Source: Caballeronia novacaledonica
GTDB taxonomy: Bacteria > Pseudomonadota > Gammaproteobacteria > Burkholderiales > Burkholderiaceae
Direction: 5' to 3'
Length of the DNA: 51,699 nt
NCBI RefSeq assembly: GCF_900258035.1
Contig: NZ_OGTP01000035.1
Coordinates: 1 to 51,699, forward strand
Part shown: positions 34,711 through 44,324 of the stretch, piece by piece
How positions within the stretch are numbered: position 1 is the first letter of the stretch
Layout of the letters: every line of letters starts with the position of its first letter
The notes under the pieces: generated by a model
Seen by the model: only the letters and a program-made list of their open reading frames with translations
Told to the model about the DNA's origin: nothing
Databases searched by the model: none
Made by a program: the position numbers and the translations under genes

Positions 34711-36303
34711 TCAGGCGCCGACTTCGTGAAGAATGTCGTCGCGGCTTTCGCGTTCGTCGAGATACTTCGTGCGATATCCCGTGTGCACGCCCCAGTAGTA
34801 GAAAATCAGCGCGAGCACGGCGACCGCCGCCATGTCCCAGCCGTACGGCAGAATCCCGCTGCCGCCGAAATCCTTGCTGCCGATCAGCGACATCACCGCC
34901 ATCGACGGCAAATAGGCCACGAGCCACCACGCCGCCTTCAGATCACTACCCCAACCCGCGAAGCCCGTCTTGCTCTGAAAGTAGAAATAGACGGGAAGCG
35001 CGACGACCATCAGCAGAATGATTTCGCCGGTAAGCGGCCACTTTGCCCAGAACAGCACGAGCGACGCGCACACGAACGCGAACGGCGCGATCAGGCCCAT
35101 CATCGGCAGCTTGAGCGGGCGATCGAGATCGGTCGCCGAGCGGCGCAGCGCCATCAGGCTGACCGGGCCGGTGAGATACGAGATGACCGTCGCCACCGAA
35201 ATCACCGCCGCGAGCGAACTCCAGCCGCGGAAGAAGAACAGGAAGATGAATGCGACGATCAGGTTGAACCACATCGCCGGGCGCGGCACGCCGTAGAACG
35301 GATGCACGATGCCGAACATCTTCGGCATCGTGTTATTGCGCTGCATCGCGTAGATCATGCGCGTGGTCGTCGCCATGTAGGTCGTGCCGGTGCCGCTCGG
35401 GCTGACGAATGCGTCGACGTAAAGCAGGAACGCGAGCCAGTTCAGATTCAGCGCGAGCGCCAGTTCCGCGAACGGCGACGCGAAGTTGAAGTGCGACCAG
35501 CCCTTCATCACATCGGCCGGATTCACCGCGCCGATATACGCGACCTGCAGCAGCACGTAGATCACGAGCGCGAGCAAGATCGAGCCGATCACGGCGAACG
35601 GCACGCTGCGCGCCGGATTGCGCGCCTCGCCCGCGAGATTCACCGGGCTCTGGAAGCCGTTGAAGCTGAAGACGATGCCGCTCGTCGCGACCGCCGTCAG
35701 CACGGCGGGCCAGCCATACGGCGCGAAGCTCGACGTGGTGCCGAAATTCTCCGCATGGAAGCCGGTGAACATGAGGCCCGCGATGGTGGCGCCGGGAATC
35801 AGGAACTTGAAGATCGTGATCGCGGTGTTCGCGCGGGCGAACACTTTCACACCCCAGTAGTTCAGCATGAAGTAGACGATCACGAGCAGCGCCGAGAGCG
35901 CGAGGCCCATCGGCGTGAGCGACTCGTTGACGAAGAGCGCGTGCGCCCAGTCGTACGGCCACGTGCTCATGTACTGAATCGACGCTTCCGCTTCGATCGG
36001 AATCACCGACACGATCGCGATCCAGTTCGCCCACGCGCTGATAAAGCCGACGAGCGCGCCGTGCGAGTAGCGCGCGTAGCGCACCATGCCGCCCGACTCG
36101 GGGAACATCGCGCCGAGTTCGGCGTAGGTCAGTGCGATCGCCAGAATCACGACCGCGCCGATCACCCATGCGGCGATCGCCGCCGGTCCCGCGATCTTCG
36201 CGGCTTTCCAGGCGCCGAACAGCCAGCCCGAACCGATGATGGAACCGAGGCCGGTCAGCAAAAGCGCCATCGGGCCGATATTTCTTTGTATCGAACTCTT
36301 CAC
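34711..36303 (-). CDS. APC-family amino acid permease
   Basis: The 530-residue inner-membrane transporter has about twelve spans. The first helix carries the substrate-binding GSIIGSGWLFG motif of APC transporters, and the sixth region shows GIVFSFNGFQSPVNLAGEARNP. The sequence looks closest to aspartate:proton symporters of the YveA type, but the substrate is inference. The gene stands alone, with a promoter region shared back-to-back with the cold-shock gene. Confidence 0.85.
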   Translation of the reverse strand: MKSSIQRNIGPMALLLTGLGSIIGSGWLFGAWKAAKIAGPAAIAAWVIGAVVILAIALTYAELGAMFPESGGMVRYARYSHGALVGFISAWANWIAIVSVIPIEAEASIQYMSTWPYDWAHALFVNESLTPMGLALSALLVIVYFMLNYWGVKVFARANTAITIFKFLIPGATIAGLMFTGFHAENFGTTSSFAPYGWPAVLTAVATSGIVFSFNGFQSPVNLAGEARNPARSVPFAVIGSILLALVIYVLLQVAYIGAVNPADVMKGWSHFNFASPFAELALALNLNWLAFLLYVDAFVSPSGTGTTYMATTTRMIYAMQRNNTMPKMFGIVHPFYGVPRPAMWFNLIVAFIFLFFFRGWSSLAAVISVATVISYLTGPVSLMALRRSATDLDRPLKLPMMGLIAPFAFVCASLVLFWAKWPLTGEIILLMVVALPVYFYFQSKTGFAGWGSDLKAAWWLVAYLPSMAVMSLIGSKDFGGSGILPYGWDMAAVAVLALIFYYWGVHTGYRTKYLDERESRDDILHEVGA

Positions 36304-36519
36304 GTTATCTCCAGTGTCTCGCGCTGCACGATCCTGCGATCACGGTGCAACCCTTGCGAAGGCGCGTAGTTTAACGGTTGCACCTTTCGTTTGCAGTGCC
36401 CACTGGAAAGAAATTGCCCGAACTGGCGTTTATGAAGGACGATCCGGCCCGAAATTACGCTTTCTGTAATTTTTTCTGACTTGTCTCAGAAAAGTCCCTT
36501 CAGCGTTGTCGGATATTAA

Positions 36520-36548
36520 TTGACCGCGAAATCGTTTCGCCGTATAAA
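36520..36548 (+). promoter_or_regulatory. Promoter of the cold-shock gene with long 5' leader
   Basis: TTGACC (36520-36525) and TATAAA (36543-36548) are 17 bp apart, a near-consensus promoter. Transcription from about 36555 gives a 5' leader of some 138 bases before the csp ATG, typical of cold-shock mRNAs that act as RNA thermosensors. The rest of the 388-bp gap (36304-36519) is AT rich and must hold the permease promoter; no gene is seen. Confidence 0.7.
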
Positions 36549-36692
36549 CCTTCTTGCAGGATTTCAAGTGGCGAGTGAATTGGTTCTTTCGAGTTCGCCA
36601 TCACGGTACTCCGGTTGGTCCCATTGCCCCTTCCTTGATTTTCCGCACCCTCGGGCTTCGGCCTTATTCATCAATTTTTTGGAATACGTAAC

Positions 36693-36896
36693 ATGGAAAC
36701 CGGTACCGTCAAGTGGTTCAATGACGCAAAGGGCTTTGGCTTCATCACTCCGGATGGCGGCGGCGAAGATCTGTTCGCGCACTTCTCGGAAATCCGCATC
36801 GAAGGCTTCAAGACGCTTCAGGAAAACCAAAAGGTTTCCTACGAAGTGAAGACTGGCCCGAAGGGCAAGCAAGCAGCGAACATCAAGCCGGTCTAA
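36693..36896 (+). CDS. cspA: Cold-shock protein, CspA family
   Basis: The 67-residue OB-fold protein melts RNA and binds single-stranded nucleic acid. RNA-binding motifs RNP1 KGFGFITP and RNP2 DLFAHFSEI are both present. It starts METGTVKWFNDAKGFGF. The gene has its own promoter, a long leader and its own terminator. Whether it is cold-induced or constitutive cannot be told from the protein. Confidence 0.95.
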   Translation: METGTVKWFNDAKGFGFITPDGGGEDLFAHFSEIRIEGFKTLQENQKVSYEVKTGPKGKQAANIKPV

Positions 36897-36916
36897 GTAC
36901 CGCTGGAATTCGTATG

Positions 36917-36947
36917 AAAAACCCCGCCTCGGCGGGGTTTTCTTTTT
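36917..36947. terminator. Bidirectional intrinsic terminator after cspA
   Basis: AAAACCCCGCC pairs with GGCGGGGTTTT over a three-base loop, followed by CTTTTTT. It also ends the convergent Hsp70-like gene. Confidence 0.85.
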
Positions 36948-36971
36948 TGCGGCGCCGGTTCGCGCGTGATG

Positions 36972-38222
36972 TCAGGCGAAGATGCGCTGCGCATAGATGC
37001 CGAGCCCCTTCGCCACGCTGGCAAGGCGGTCGCCGAACACCGGCTGTGCGGCGGGAAACGCCGCCGACAGCGCTTCCGACAAAAATCGCAGCCCCGTCGT
37101 GCCGCCCGTGAAATAGACGGCGCCCACGTCGGCGGGCGCCACGCCGGCCCGTTTGAGCGTTTCGTGCGCTGCCTCGACGATGCGCCGCGTTTCGTCGGCG
37201 CCGGATGCGATCAGTTGCGATTCGTCGAACGCGACGCGCAGCGCTTCTTCCACCTCTTCCATATCGATTTCGGTCGTGCCGCCCGCCGCGACGTCGATCT
37301 TCGCTTCCTCGGCGTGCGCCGTCAGCGCGTGACCGAGCCGGCGATACACCACGCGCATCAAGCGGTCGTGATGGCGCACGTCGGTGAAGAGATGGCGCAT
37401 CAACTGCAATTCGCTCACGCGTTTCGGCGTGTAGACCGTGTTGATCAGATGCCACGTCGCGAGGTCGAAGTACACGGGGCTCGGCAACTCGCGCCCCTTG
37501 GAATCGAGCGACTGGTAGCCGAGCTCGCGCAGCACGGTCGCGAGTTCCACGCGGCGATCGAAATCCGTTCCGGCGACGTGCACGCCATGATGCGCGAGCA
37601 CGTCGTCCTTGCGCTCCAGACGGCGCGCGCGCTCCGGGCCGACGCGCACGAGTGAAAAGTCCGACGTGCCGCCGCCGATATCCGCGACCAGCACGAGCCC
37701 TTCTTTCGTCAGGCCCGCTTCGTAGTCGAACGCCGCGGCGATCGGTTCGTACTGGAAGTGGATTTCGCGCAGGCCGACCGAATGCGCGCAGGCTTCGAGC
37801 TGCTTTTGCGCGAGGTGGTCGGCGCGCGGATCGTCGTCGACGAAAAAGACCGGGCGGCCGAGCACCGCGCGCGTCAGCGGTTCGGCGGCGAGCACCTGCG
37901 CCTTCTGCTTCAGGTGCTGCAGAAAGAGCGTGATGACGTCGGTGTATTTGATCGCGGAGCCATCGCCGAGATCGGTGCTGTTGTCCGCGAGCGGCGAGCC
38001 GAGGATGCTCTTCATCGAGCGCATCAGGCGGCCGTCGAAGCCGTCGATATACGCTTCCAACGCCGCGCGGCCGTAGGACTGGCTATTCTCGTCGGTATTG
38101 AAGAAGACCGCGGTAGGGAGCGTGGTCGCGTCGCCTTCCACGGGCGCCAGCCGGATCGACAAACCGTTCGGCAAGGCGATGGCCGAATTCGACGTCCCGA
38201 AATCGATCGCGCAATAAGTCAT
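36972..38222 (-). CDS. Hsp70-like chaperone (YegD type)
   Basis: The 416-residue protein has the Hsp70/actin ATPase domain but no substrate-binding domain. The phosphate loops are YCAIDFGTSNSAIAL at the N terminus and VADIGGGTSDFSLV near the middle; VYFTGGTTGLRFLSEALSAAFP is the adenosine motif. This fits YegD, a divergent Hsp70 of unclear role. I start at MTYCAIDFG; an ATG two codons earlier is equally possible, and no good ribosome site distinguishes them. Confidence 0.85.
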   Translation of the reverse strand: MTYCAIDFGTSNSAIALPNGLSIRLAPVEGDATTLPTAVFFNTDENSQSYGRAALEAYIDGFDGRLMRSMKSILGSPLADNSTDLGDGSAIKYTDVITLFLQHLKQKAQVLAAEPLTRAVLGRPVFFVDDDPRADHLAQKQLEACAHSVGLREIHFQYEPIAAAFDYEAGLTKEGLVLVADIGGGTSDFSLVRVGPERARRLERKDDVLAHHGVHVAGTDFDRRVELATVLRELGYQSLDSKGRELPSPVYFDLATWHLINTVYTPKRVSELQLMRHLFTDVRHHDRLMRVVYRRLGHALTAHAEEAKIDVAAGGTTEIDMEEVEEALRVAFDESQLIASGADETRRIVEAAHETLKRAGVAPADVGAVYFTGGTTGLRFLSEALSAAFPAAQPVFGDRLASVAKGLGIYAQRIFA

Positions 38223-38424
38223 GGGCATCGGCGGCGCCGGGTGAGGACGTCGCATTCAAACATGGACGGCGTTTTTAACACGTTCCGCCGGACGCATCAA
38301 CCGCGTTTCGGGTATTTTTAAACCACTGAGTTTAGTCGATCAAAAGTGGAATGTAACTTGCGCACTTGGCGGCAATTTGTTTGCTTCTTGCGTGCGAACT
38401 CTCAAGGAACGCACGCCGCCACGC

Positions 38425-39912
38425 ATGAACGAAACCGCCGCGCCGCAGGAGAACCGTTTGAGCGATAAAGCCAGCGATCGTCCGGAGATCATCGAAACCG
38501 ATTTGCCTGCGCGCCTCGATCGTCTGCCGTGGGGCCGCTTTCACACGCTGATCGTGCTCGCGCTCGGCATCACCTGGCTGCTCGACGGACTCGAAGTGAC
38601 GCTCGCCGGCGCGGTCGCGAGCGCGCTCAAGACGAGCCCGGCGCTACAGTTTTCGAATGCCGATGTGGGCATCGCGGGCAGCGCGTATATCGCGGGCGCG
38701 GTGCTCGGTGCGCTGGGATTCGGCTGGCTCACGGACCGGCTCGGCCGGCGCAAGCTGTTCTTCATCACGCTCTTTCTCTATGTGGCCGCCACCGCCGCAA
38801 CCGCGTTTTCGTGGAATCTCGCGACCTTCGTGCTGTTCCGCTTCCTGACGGGCGCGGGAATCGGCGGCGAGTACACCGCCATCAATTCGACGATTCAGGA
38901 ATTCACGCCCGCCCGTCTGCGCGGCTGGACCGATCTCGCGATCAACGGCACGTTCTGGGTCGGCGCGGGCATCGGCGCGGCGGGTTCGATCGTCCTGCTC
39001 GATCCCGGCCTGCTTCCGCCCGACTGGGGATGGCGCGCGTGCTTTCTGATCGGCGCGGCGCTCGGGCTCACGATCCTGTTCATGCGGATGTGGGTGCCGG
39101 AAAGCCCGCGCTGGCTCATCACGCACAATCGCGCGGACGAAGCGAAGGAGATCGTCGAGGAAATCGAGGCGCATTTCCGGCAGCACGGCGTCGCGATTCC
39201 CGATACACCCCTCAAGCCGCTGCGCCTGCATGCACGCGAAGAGACGCAGTTGCGCGAAGTCGTGCATACGCTTTTCAACGCGCATCGGAGCCGCTCGCTG
39301 GTCGGGCTCATGTTGATGACGGCGCAGGCGTTCTTCTACAACGCGATCTTCTTCACTTACGCGCTCGTGCTCACCGACTTCTATCACGTGCCGGGCGATC
39401 ACATCGGCTGGTACGTATTGCCCTTCGCGGCGGGCAATTTCCTCGGTCCGCTTCTGCTCGGCAAGCTCTTCGACGTGCTCGGCCGGCGCAAGATGATCGC
39501 GTTCACATACGCGATTTCGGGCGTGCTGCTCACCGTGAGCGGCTGGATGTTCATGCACGGCATGCTGACCGTGACGACGCAGACCATCGCGTGGATGGTG
39601 ATTTTCTTCTTCGCGTCGGCGGCGGCCAGCTCGGCGTATCTGACGGTGAGCGAGACGTTTCCGCTCGAGATTCGCGCGCTCGCCATCGCGGTGTTCTACG
39701 CATTCGGAACGGCGCTCGGCGGGATTATCGGGCCGACGCTTTTCGGCCAGTTGATCGATACCCGCGAGCGCGGCGCCGTGTTCGTCGGCTATCTGATCGG
39801 CTCGCTGCTGATGATCGCGGCGGCGGTCGTCGCGGGCATCTGGGGCGTCGCGGCGGAGCGGAAATCGCTCGAAGATGTCGCTCGTCCGCTGTCGGCGGCG
39901 GACGAGCATTGA
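38425..39912 (+). CDS. MFS transporter, sugar/organic-acid porter type
   Basis: The 495-residue protein has about twelve membrane spans. The motif after span 2 is GWLTDRLGRRKLFF, the mid-loop carries WVPESPRWLI, and the second half repeats GKLFDVLGRRKMIAF. This is the pattern of the sugar porter/metabolite:H+ group; the substrate is unknown. The start is uncertain: a TTG at 38458 has a good site (CAGGAGAACCG) and would give MSDKASDRPE, while the ATG at 38425 has none. The gene is divergent from the Hsp70-like gene. Confidence 0.85.
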   Translation: MNETAAPQENRLSDKASDRPEIIETDLPARLDRLPWGRFHTLIVLALGITWLLDGLEVTLAGAVASALKTSPALQFSNADVGIAGSAYIAGAVLGALGFGWLTDRLGRRKLFFITLFLYVAATAATAFSWNLATFVLFRFLTGAGIGGEYTAINSTIQEFTPARLRGWTDLAINGTFWVGAGIGAAGSIVLLDPGLLPPDWGWRACFLIGAALGLTILFMRMWVPESPRWLITHNRADEAKEIVEEIEAHFRQHGVAIPDTPLKPLRLHAREETQLREVVHTLFNAHRSRSLVGLMLMTAQAFFYNAIFFTYALVLTDFYHVPGDHIGWYVLPFAAGNFLGPLLLGKLFDVLGRRKMIAFTYAISGVLLTVSGWMFMHGMLTVTTQTIAWMVIFFFASAAASSAYLTVSETFPLEIRALAIAVFYAFGTALGGIIGPTLFGQLIDTRERGAVFVGYLIGSLLMIAAAVVAGIWGVAAERKSLEDVARPLSAADEH

Positions 39913-39918
39913 GCGCGA

Positions 39919-40515
39919 TTACTTGAACGCCTTGTCCCACGCGCCGTCGAAGGCCGTTTCCGCCAGCGTCTTGCGCGCGCGCGGCGCGGCTTCGCGTTCG
40001 CGCAGCGCTTCGTCGAGCTGGCTCGCGTCGCCATGATGGCCGATCGCGATCATCGCGACGATCTCGACATCCGCCGGAACCGAAAGCGCCTGACGGAACG
40101 CGTCACGATCGAAACCGCCCATCTGATGCGTCGCCAGCCCGAGCGCGTGCGCCTGGAGCACGAGCGCCATCGCGGCGGCGCCGGTGTCGTAGGTCGCGGT
40201 GCGGTTCGGGTCGCCCTTCGGCGTGAGCGTCGATGCCGTCACGCAGACGAGGACCGGCACGTTCACGTTCCACTTCTGATTGCCGGGCATGAGCGTGTCG
40301 AATGCGCGCTTGAACGCGGCTTCGTCGCGATGACGGTCGAACACGATAAAGCGCCACGGCTGCAGATTGTTCGACGACGGCGCCCAGCGCGCCGCTTCCA
40401 GCAGACGATGCAACTGCGCGCGCTCGATGGGCGCATCCGAAAACGCGCGCGGGCTCCAGCGGCCGGCGATCAGTTCGTGGATGTCGACATCGGTCGGAGC
40501 GGGCTTGACTGACAT
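39919..40515 (-). CDS. Nitroreductase-family flavoprotein
   Basis: This 198-residue FMN-dependent oxidoreductase has the FMN-binding start RWSPRAFSDAPIERAQL, the WAPSSNNLQPWRFIV segment, and GLATHQMGGFDRDAF with a C-terminal FMN contact. The substrate is unknown; relatives reduce nitro compounds or quinones. The gene lies 68 bp downstream of the MFS gene at 40584-41873 on the same strand and is probably in the TetR-controlled unit. Its end almost meets the convergent MFS gene. Confidence 0.88.
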   Translation of the reverse strand: MSVKPAPTDVDIHELIAGRWSPRAFSDAPIERAQLHRLLEAARWAPSSNNLQPWRFIVFDRHRDEAAFKRAFDTLMPGNQKWNVNVPVLVCVTASTLTPKGDPNRTATYDTGAAAMALVLQAHALGLATHQMGGFDRDAFRQALSVPADVEIVAMIAIGHHGDASQLDEALREREAAPRARKTLAETAFDGAWDKAFK

Positions 40516-40583
40516 GGCGTGTTTCCTTGTCGATGGATAAACGAACGACAAGGATAAACAAGCTCGCGCCCGCGTGCAGATCG

Positions 40584-41873
40584 TCAGGTCGCGGCGACGC
40601 TCACCGACCGGCCCGCGCGATTGATGCGCAGCACCGTCACGGCCGCGACGAGGCACAGGCCGCCGGAGATCATCGTCGCGACGGTGTAGCTGCCGAGGCT
40701 CGAACGCAGCATGCCGCCGCCGAGCGCCGCGAACGCCGCGCCGAGCTGATGGCCCGCGACGACCCAGCCGAACACGATCGGCGCCGATTCCTTGCCGTAG
40801 ACGTCGGTGGCGAGGCGGACGGTCGGCGGCACGGTGGCGATCCAGTCGAGACCGTAGAACACGGCGAAGAGCGGCAGGCCGAAGAAATCGATGCCGAACG
40901 CGTACGGCAAATAGATCAGCGACAGTCCGCGCAGACCGTAGTACCAGAACAGCAGCACGCGCGCGTTGAAGCGGTCGGAAAGCCAGCCGGAGAGCGTCGT
41001 GCCGAATAGATCGAAGATGCCCATTGCGGCGAGCAGCGTCGCGCCCTGCACTTGCGTCATGCCGTAGTCGGAACACATTGCGATCAGATGCGTGCCGACG
41101 TAACCGTTCGTGCTCGCGCCGCAGACGAAGAAGCTGAAGAAAAGCAGCCAGAAATCGCGCGTCTTGCTCGCCGATGCCAGCGTGCCGAACGCGACCTTGA
41201 TCGGATTTCGCGGCGGCGGAATCGCGCCGGGCGGCAGATTCGCCGTTTCTCCGATGGGCCGCAGCGACAGATCCGCCGGACGCTCGGGCAGCAGCCACGC
41301 GACAAGCGGCAGCACGATCGCCGCCGCCGCCGCGACGACGAACACGACCGGCCGCCAGCCGAAGCGCTCGGAAATCGACGCGAGGAACGGCAGGAAAACG
41401 AGCTGGCCGGTCGCGGAGCTTGCGGTGAGAATGCCCATCGCGAGACCGCGATGCGTGGTGAACCAGCGATTCACGATCGTCGCCGACAGCGTGAGCGCCG
41501 CGACGCCCGTCGCGCTGCCGACCATCACGCCCCAGACGAGCACCATTTGCCACGGCTCGGTCATCATCGACGAAATGCCGACGCCCGCCGCCAGTGTCGC
41601 GACCGCGGCGAGCACCGTCGGGCGCACGCCGAAACGCTGCATCGCCGCCGCCGCGAACGGGCCGGCGAGGCCGTACAGCGCGAGGTTGATCGAAATCGCG
41701 AGCGAAATCGTGCCGCGCGACCAGCCGAACTGCTTTTCGAGCGGCAACATCATGACGCTCGGCGTCGCGCGCGTGCCGGCCGCCGCGAGCAGCACGAAGA
41801 ACACGACGCCCACCGCGACCCAGCCGTAATGTATCCGGCCGTTCAGCCGTCTCGCTACCCAGTTCATCGCCAC
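40584..41873 (-). CDS. MFS transporter under TetR control
   Basis: The 429-residue permease has twelve predicted spans and a loop GWLSDRFNARVLLFW. It is similar to MCT/oxalate-formate antiporter-like MFS proteins. It is divergent from a tetR gene, and the shared gap holds a perfect 16-bp palindrome, so repression by the TetR protein is likely. With the downstream nitroreductase it may form an export-and-detoxify unit; that is inference. The substrate is unknown. Confidence 0.85.
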   Translation of the reverse strand: MAMNWVARRLNGRIHYGWVAVGVVFFVLLAAAGTRATPSVMMLPLEKQFGWSRGTISLAISINLALYGLAGPFAAAAMQRFGVRPTVLAAVATLAAGVGISSMMTEPWQMVLVWGVMVGSATGVAALTLSATIVNRWFTTHRGLAMGILTASSATGQLVFLPFLASISERFGWRPVVFVVAAAAAIVLPLVAWLLPERPADLSLRPIGETANLPPGAIPPPRNPIKVAFGTLASASKTRDFWLLFFSFFVCGASTNGYVGTHLIAMCSDYGMTQVQGATLLAAMGIFDLFGTTLSGWLSDRFNARVLLFWYYGLRGLSLIYLPYAFGIDFFGLPLFAVFYGLDWIATVPPTVRLATDVYGKESAPIVFGWVVAGHQLGAAFAALGGGMLRSSLGSYTVATMISGGLCLVAAVTVLRINRAGRSVSVAAT

Positions 41874-41935
41874 TCCGTTTCGTTGATTTTCGCGCTGCGA
41901 AGTTACCGCTCTGTCACATCAGAGTTGCGAGCTTA

Positions 41936-41951
41936 GTTACCGATCGGTAAC
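41936..41951. promoter_or_regulatory. TetR operator, perfect 16-bp palindrome
   Basis: GTTACCGATCGGTAAC is a perfect palindrome in the gap between the MFS gene and tetR. A second, half-matching site GTTACCGCTCTGTCAC lies at 41902-41917. This placement and size fit a TetR-family operator that controls both divergent genes. Confidence 0.75.
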
Positions 41952-41989
41952 ATGTCAAGCATGCAGCAGAATTCTTCGAGGAAACGACT

Positions 41990-42640
41990 GTGACACGATC
42001 CACCGCCGGCCAGCCGAAAACCCATGCCCGCCGCAGTGTCCGCACCGACGGCGCGACCGCGCAGGAGCAATTGCTCGACGCGGCGCAGGAGTTGTTCTAT
42101 CGCGACGGCATCCGCGCGATCGGGGTCGATGCAGTCGTCGAACGCGCGGGCGTCAACAAGATGAGCCTGTACCGGCGTTTCGCGTCGAAGGACGAGCTTG
42201 TCGTCGCGTATCTGGAACGCATGGACGAAGGCTTTCGGCGGCGTTTCGAGACGAGCGTCGCGAAACATCCGGACGAACCGGCCATGCAGATGATTCAGGC
42301 GCTGGAAGATCTGGTGAAACGCGCGTCCTCGCCGGATTATCGCGGCTGCCCGTTCCTGAACGTCGCGTGCGAATTCGGCGATCCGGCGCATTCCGCGCGA
42401 CAATCGGTCGAGCGCAACAAAAATTACCTGATGACGCGTCTCGTCGAGATTGGCACGGCCGCCGGAGCGGATAATCCCGTCGAACTGGCGGAATCGCTCG
42501 CGTTGCTCGTCGATGGCATCTACGCGACGAGCCAGACCTACGGACCCGGCTCGGGCCCGATGCGCGCGGCGCCGCGCATCGCGCGCACGTTGATCGCCGC
42601 GGCGTGTCCCGCGCATCGCAAACAGGATTCTCATGACTGA
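41990..42640 (+). CDS. TetR-family repressor
   Basis: The 216-residue regulator has an N-terminal HTH domain (LLDAAQELFYRDGIRAIGVDAVVERAGVNKMSLYRRFASKDEL, about residues 24-66) and a C-terminal ligand domain. The GTG start is preceded by CGAGGAAACG. Its likely operator is the palindrome 38 bp upstream. It overlaps the next gene by 8 bp. The ligand is unknown. Confidence 0.9.
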   Translation: MTRSTAGQPKTHARRSVRTDGATAQEQLLDAAQELFYRDGIRAIGVDAVVERAGVNKMSLYRRFASKDELVVAYLERMDEGFRRRFETSVAKHPDEPAMQMIQALEDLVKRASSPDYRGCPFLNVACEFGDPAHSARQSVERNKNYLMTRLVEIGTAAGADNPVELAESLALLVDGIYATSQTYGPGSGPMRAAPRIARTLIAAACPAHRKQDSHD

Positions 42641-43190
42641 CGGCAGCACCCGCGACGACGTGATCGCGGCGACTCGACACTGGCTCACCCGCGCGGTGAT
42701 CGGACTCAATCTGTGCCCGTTCGCGAAGAGCGTGCATGTCAAGAACCAGATTCGCTACGTGGTGAGCGAGGCGCGCGGCGTGGACGATCTCGTCGTAGAA
42801 CTGACGGATGAACTTCGTCTCTTGCACGATACGGACGCCGAGGTCATCGACACGACGCTCTTCATCACGCCGCATGCGTTCGCGGATTTCGCCGATTACA
42901 ACGACGCGCTCTATTTCGCCGAGAATCTGCTCGTCCAGTTGCGGCTTGCGGGCGAATTGCAGATCGCGAGTTTTCATCCGCAGTACCGGTTCGAAGGCAC
43001 CGCGCCCGACGATATCGAGAACTACACGAATCGCGCGCCGTATCCGACGTTCCATCTGATTCGCGAAGCGAGCATCGACCGCGCCGTCGCCGCGTTTCCC
43101 GATGCATCGGACATTTACGAACGCAATATGGAAACGCTGCGCCGTCTCGGCCACGACGGCTTCGACGCGTGGATGAAAGACAAACTTTGA
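42633..43190 (+). CDS. DUF1415 protein
   Basis: The 185-residue protein has hallmarks of DUF1415: ATRHWLTRAVIGLNLCPFAKSV near the start, DTTLFITPHAFADFADYN, and ASFHPQYRFEG with NRAPYPTFHLIREASI. The function is unknown; conserved Cys, His and Arg residues suggest an enzyme. It overlaps tetR by 8 bp, so it is cotranscribed and possibly coupled, but a functional link is not clear. It meets the convergent methyltransferase gene end to end (43190/43191). Confidence 0.85.
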   Translation: MTDGSTRDDVIAATRHWLTRAVIGLNLCPFAKSVHVKNQIRYVVSEARGVDDLVVELTDELRLLHDTDAEVIDTTLFITPHAFADFADYNDALYFAENLLVQLRLAGELQIASFHPQYRFEGTAPDDIENYTNRAPYPTFHLIREASIDRAVAAFPDASDIYERNMETLRRLGHDGFDAWMKDKL

Positions 43191-44066
43191 TCAGTGCGCG
43201 GGCGTGAAGAATCGCTCGCGCAATTCGTCGAGTCCCAACGTTTCGAGCACGTCCGAGAGCCTTTGCGCAGGCCGGCCGCGCGGCAGGTCCTTGAATTGCG
43301 CCACGATGAGTTCGTTCTTCATCGAGTGTTCCCAGCCGACGAGTTCCGTCACGCTCACCTGATATCCGTGCGATTCGAGTTGCAGGCAACGCAGCACGTT
43401 AGTGATCTGGCTGCCGAATTCGCGCGTATGCAGAGGATGCCGCCACATTTCCGTCAGCACGTTCTTCGAAAGTGAATGCCCCTTGTTCTTTCGGAGCACT
43501 GAAGCCACCTCGGCCTGACAGCACGGCACGACGACGATGTACTTCGCATTCTTCTGCAGAGCGAACTGGATGGCGTCGTCGGTGGCGGTGTTGCACGCGT
43601 GCAGCGCGGTGACGATGTCGATGGAATCAGGCAGACGATCCGAATCAATTGATTCGGCCACCGACAGGTTCAGAAACGACATCCCTGTAAACCCGAGGCG
43701 CTGCGCCAAATCCTCGGATTTTTTTACCAGCTCTTCACGCGTCTCGATTCCAAAAATGTGTGACCGATCGCGCAGAGTCTTGAAGAAGAGATCGTAGAGA
43801 ATGAACCCGAGATAGGATTTTCCGGCACCGTGGTCGACGAGTGATACGGCCCCCTGACGCGCATGCACGTCGGCGAGAAGCGGTTCGATGAACTGATAGA
43901 GGTGATAGACCTGCTTCAGTTTGCGGCGGCTGTCCTGGTTCATCTTGCCGTCGCGCGTGAGGATATGGAGTTCCTTCAGCAATTCGACCGACTGTCCGGG
44001 ACGAATCTCGTGTTTGGTGGAGGGGTCGGGTGTGCCCGGAGCCGACGCGGAGGACTTCCTGGTCAT
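43191..44066 (-). CDS. SAM-dependent methyltransferase-like protein
   Basis: The 291-residue protein carries a Rossmann SAM-binding start VDHGAGKSYLGFILYDLF, then IDIVTALHACNTATDDAI and VVVPCCQAEVASVL. This HACNTATD...PCCQ pattern is seen in methyltransferases of the GSTCD/Methyltransf_32 group, whose targets are mostly unknown. About 35 residues of charged, disordered N terminus precede the fold. It stands alone. Confidence 0.8.
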   Translation of the reverse strand: MTRKSSASAPGTPDPSTKHEIRPGQSVELLKELHILTRDGKMNQDSRRKLKQVYHLYQFIEPLLADVHARQGAVSLVDHGAGKSYLGFILYDLFFKTLRDRSHIFGIETREELVKKSEDLAQRLGFTGMSFLNLSVAESIDSDRLPDSIDIVTALHACNTATDDAIQFALQKNAKYIVVVPCCQAEVASVLRKNKGHSLSKNVLTEMWRHPLHTREFGSQITNVLRCLQLESHGYQVSVTELVGWEHSMKNELIVAQFKDLPRGRPAQRLSDVLETLGLDELRERFFTPAH

Positions 44067-44324
44067 CGTAAAGGTTCGATCAATAAAAAATGCGGAGATG
44101 TTCGCGCCGTATGTGCGCTAACCGCTGGTTCTGCCGTCTCAAAAGAGGAAGTTTACCCAAAAGCGCGAAGACGCTCGTGTTTCGGTCGCTGGCTGATGGG
44201 CCAAAGCGTGGCAGCAAGGCTGCATGGAACAGATTGTGCATCGTCCGACAAAGAGGCCATTGGAAGAGACGACACAGCGTGGCCTTCGGCCGCGTACCGA
44301 TGCAGCAGCAGGAGCAACAAGCTG

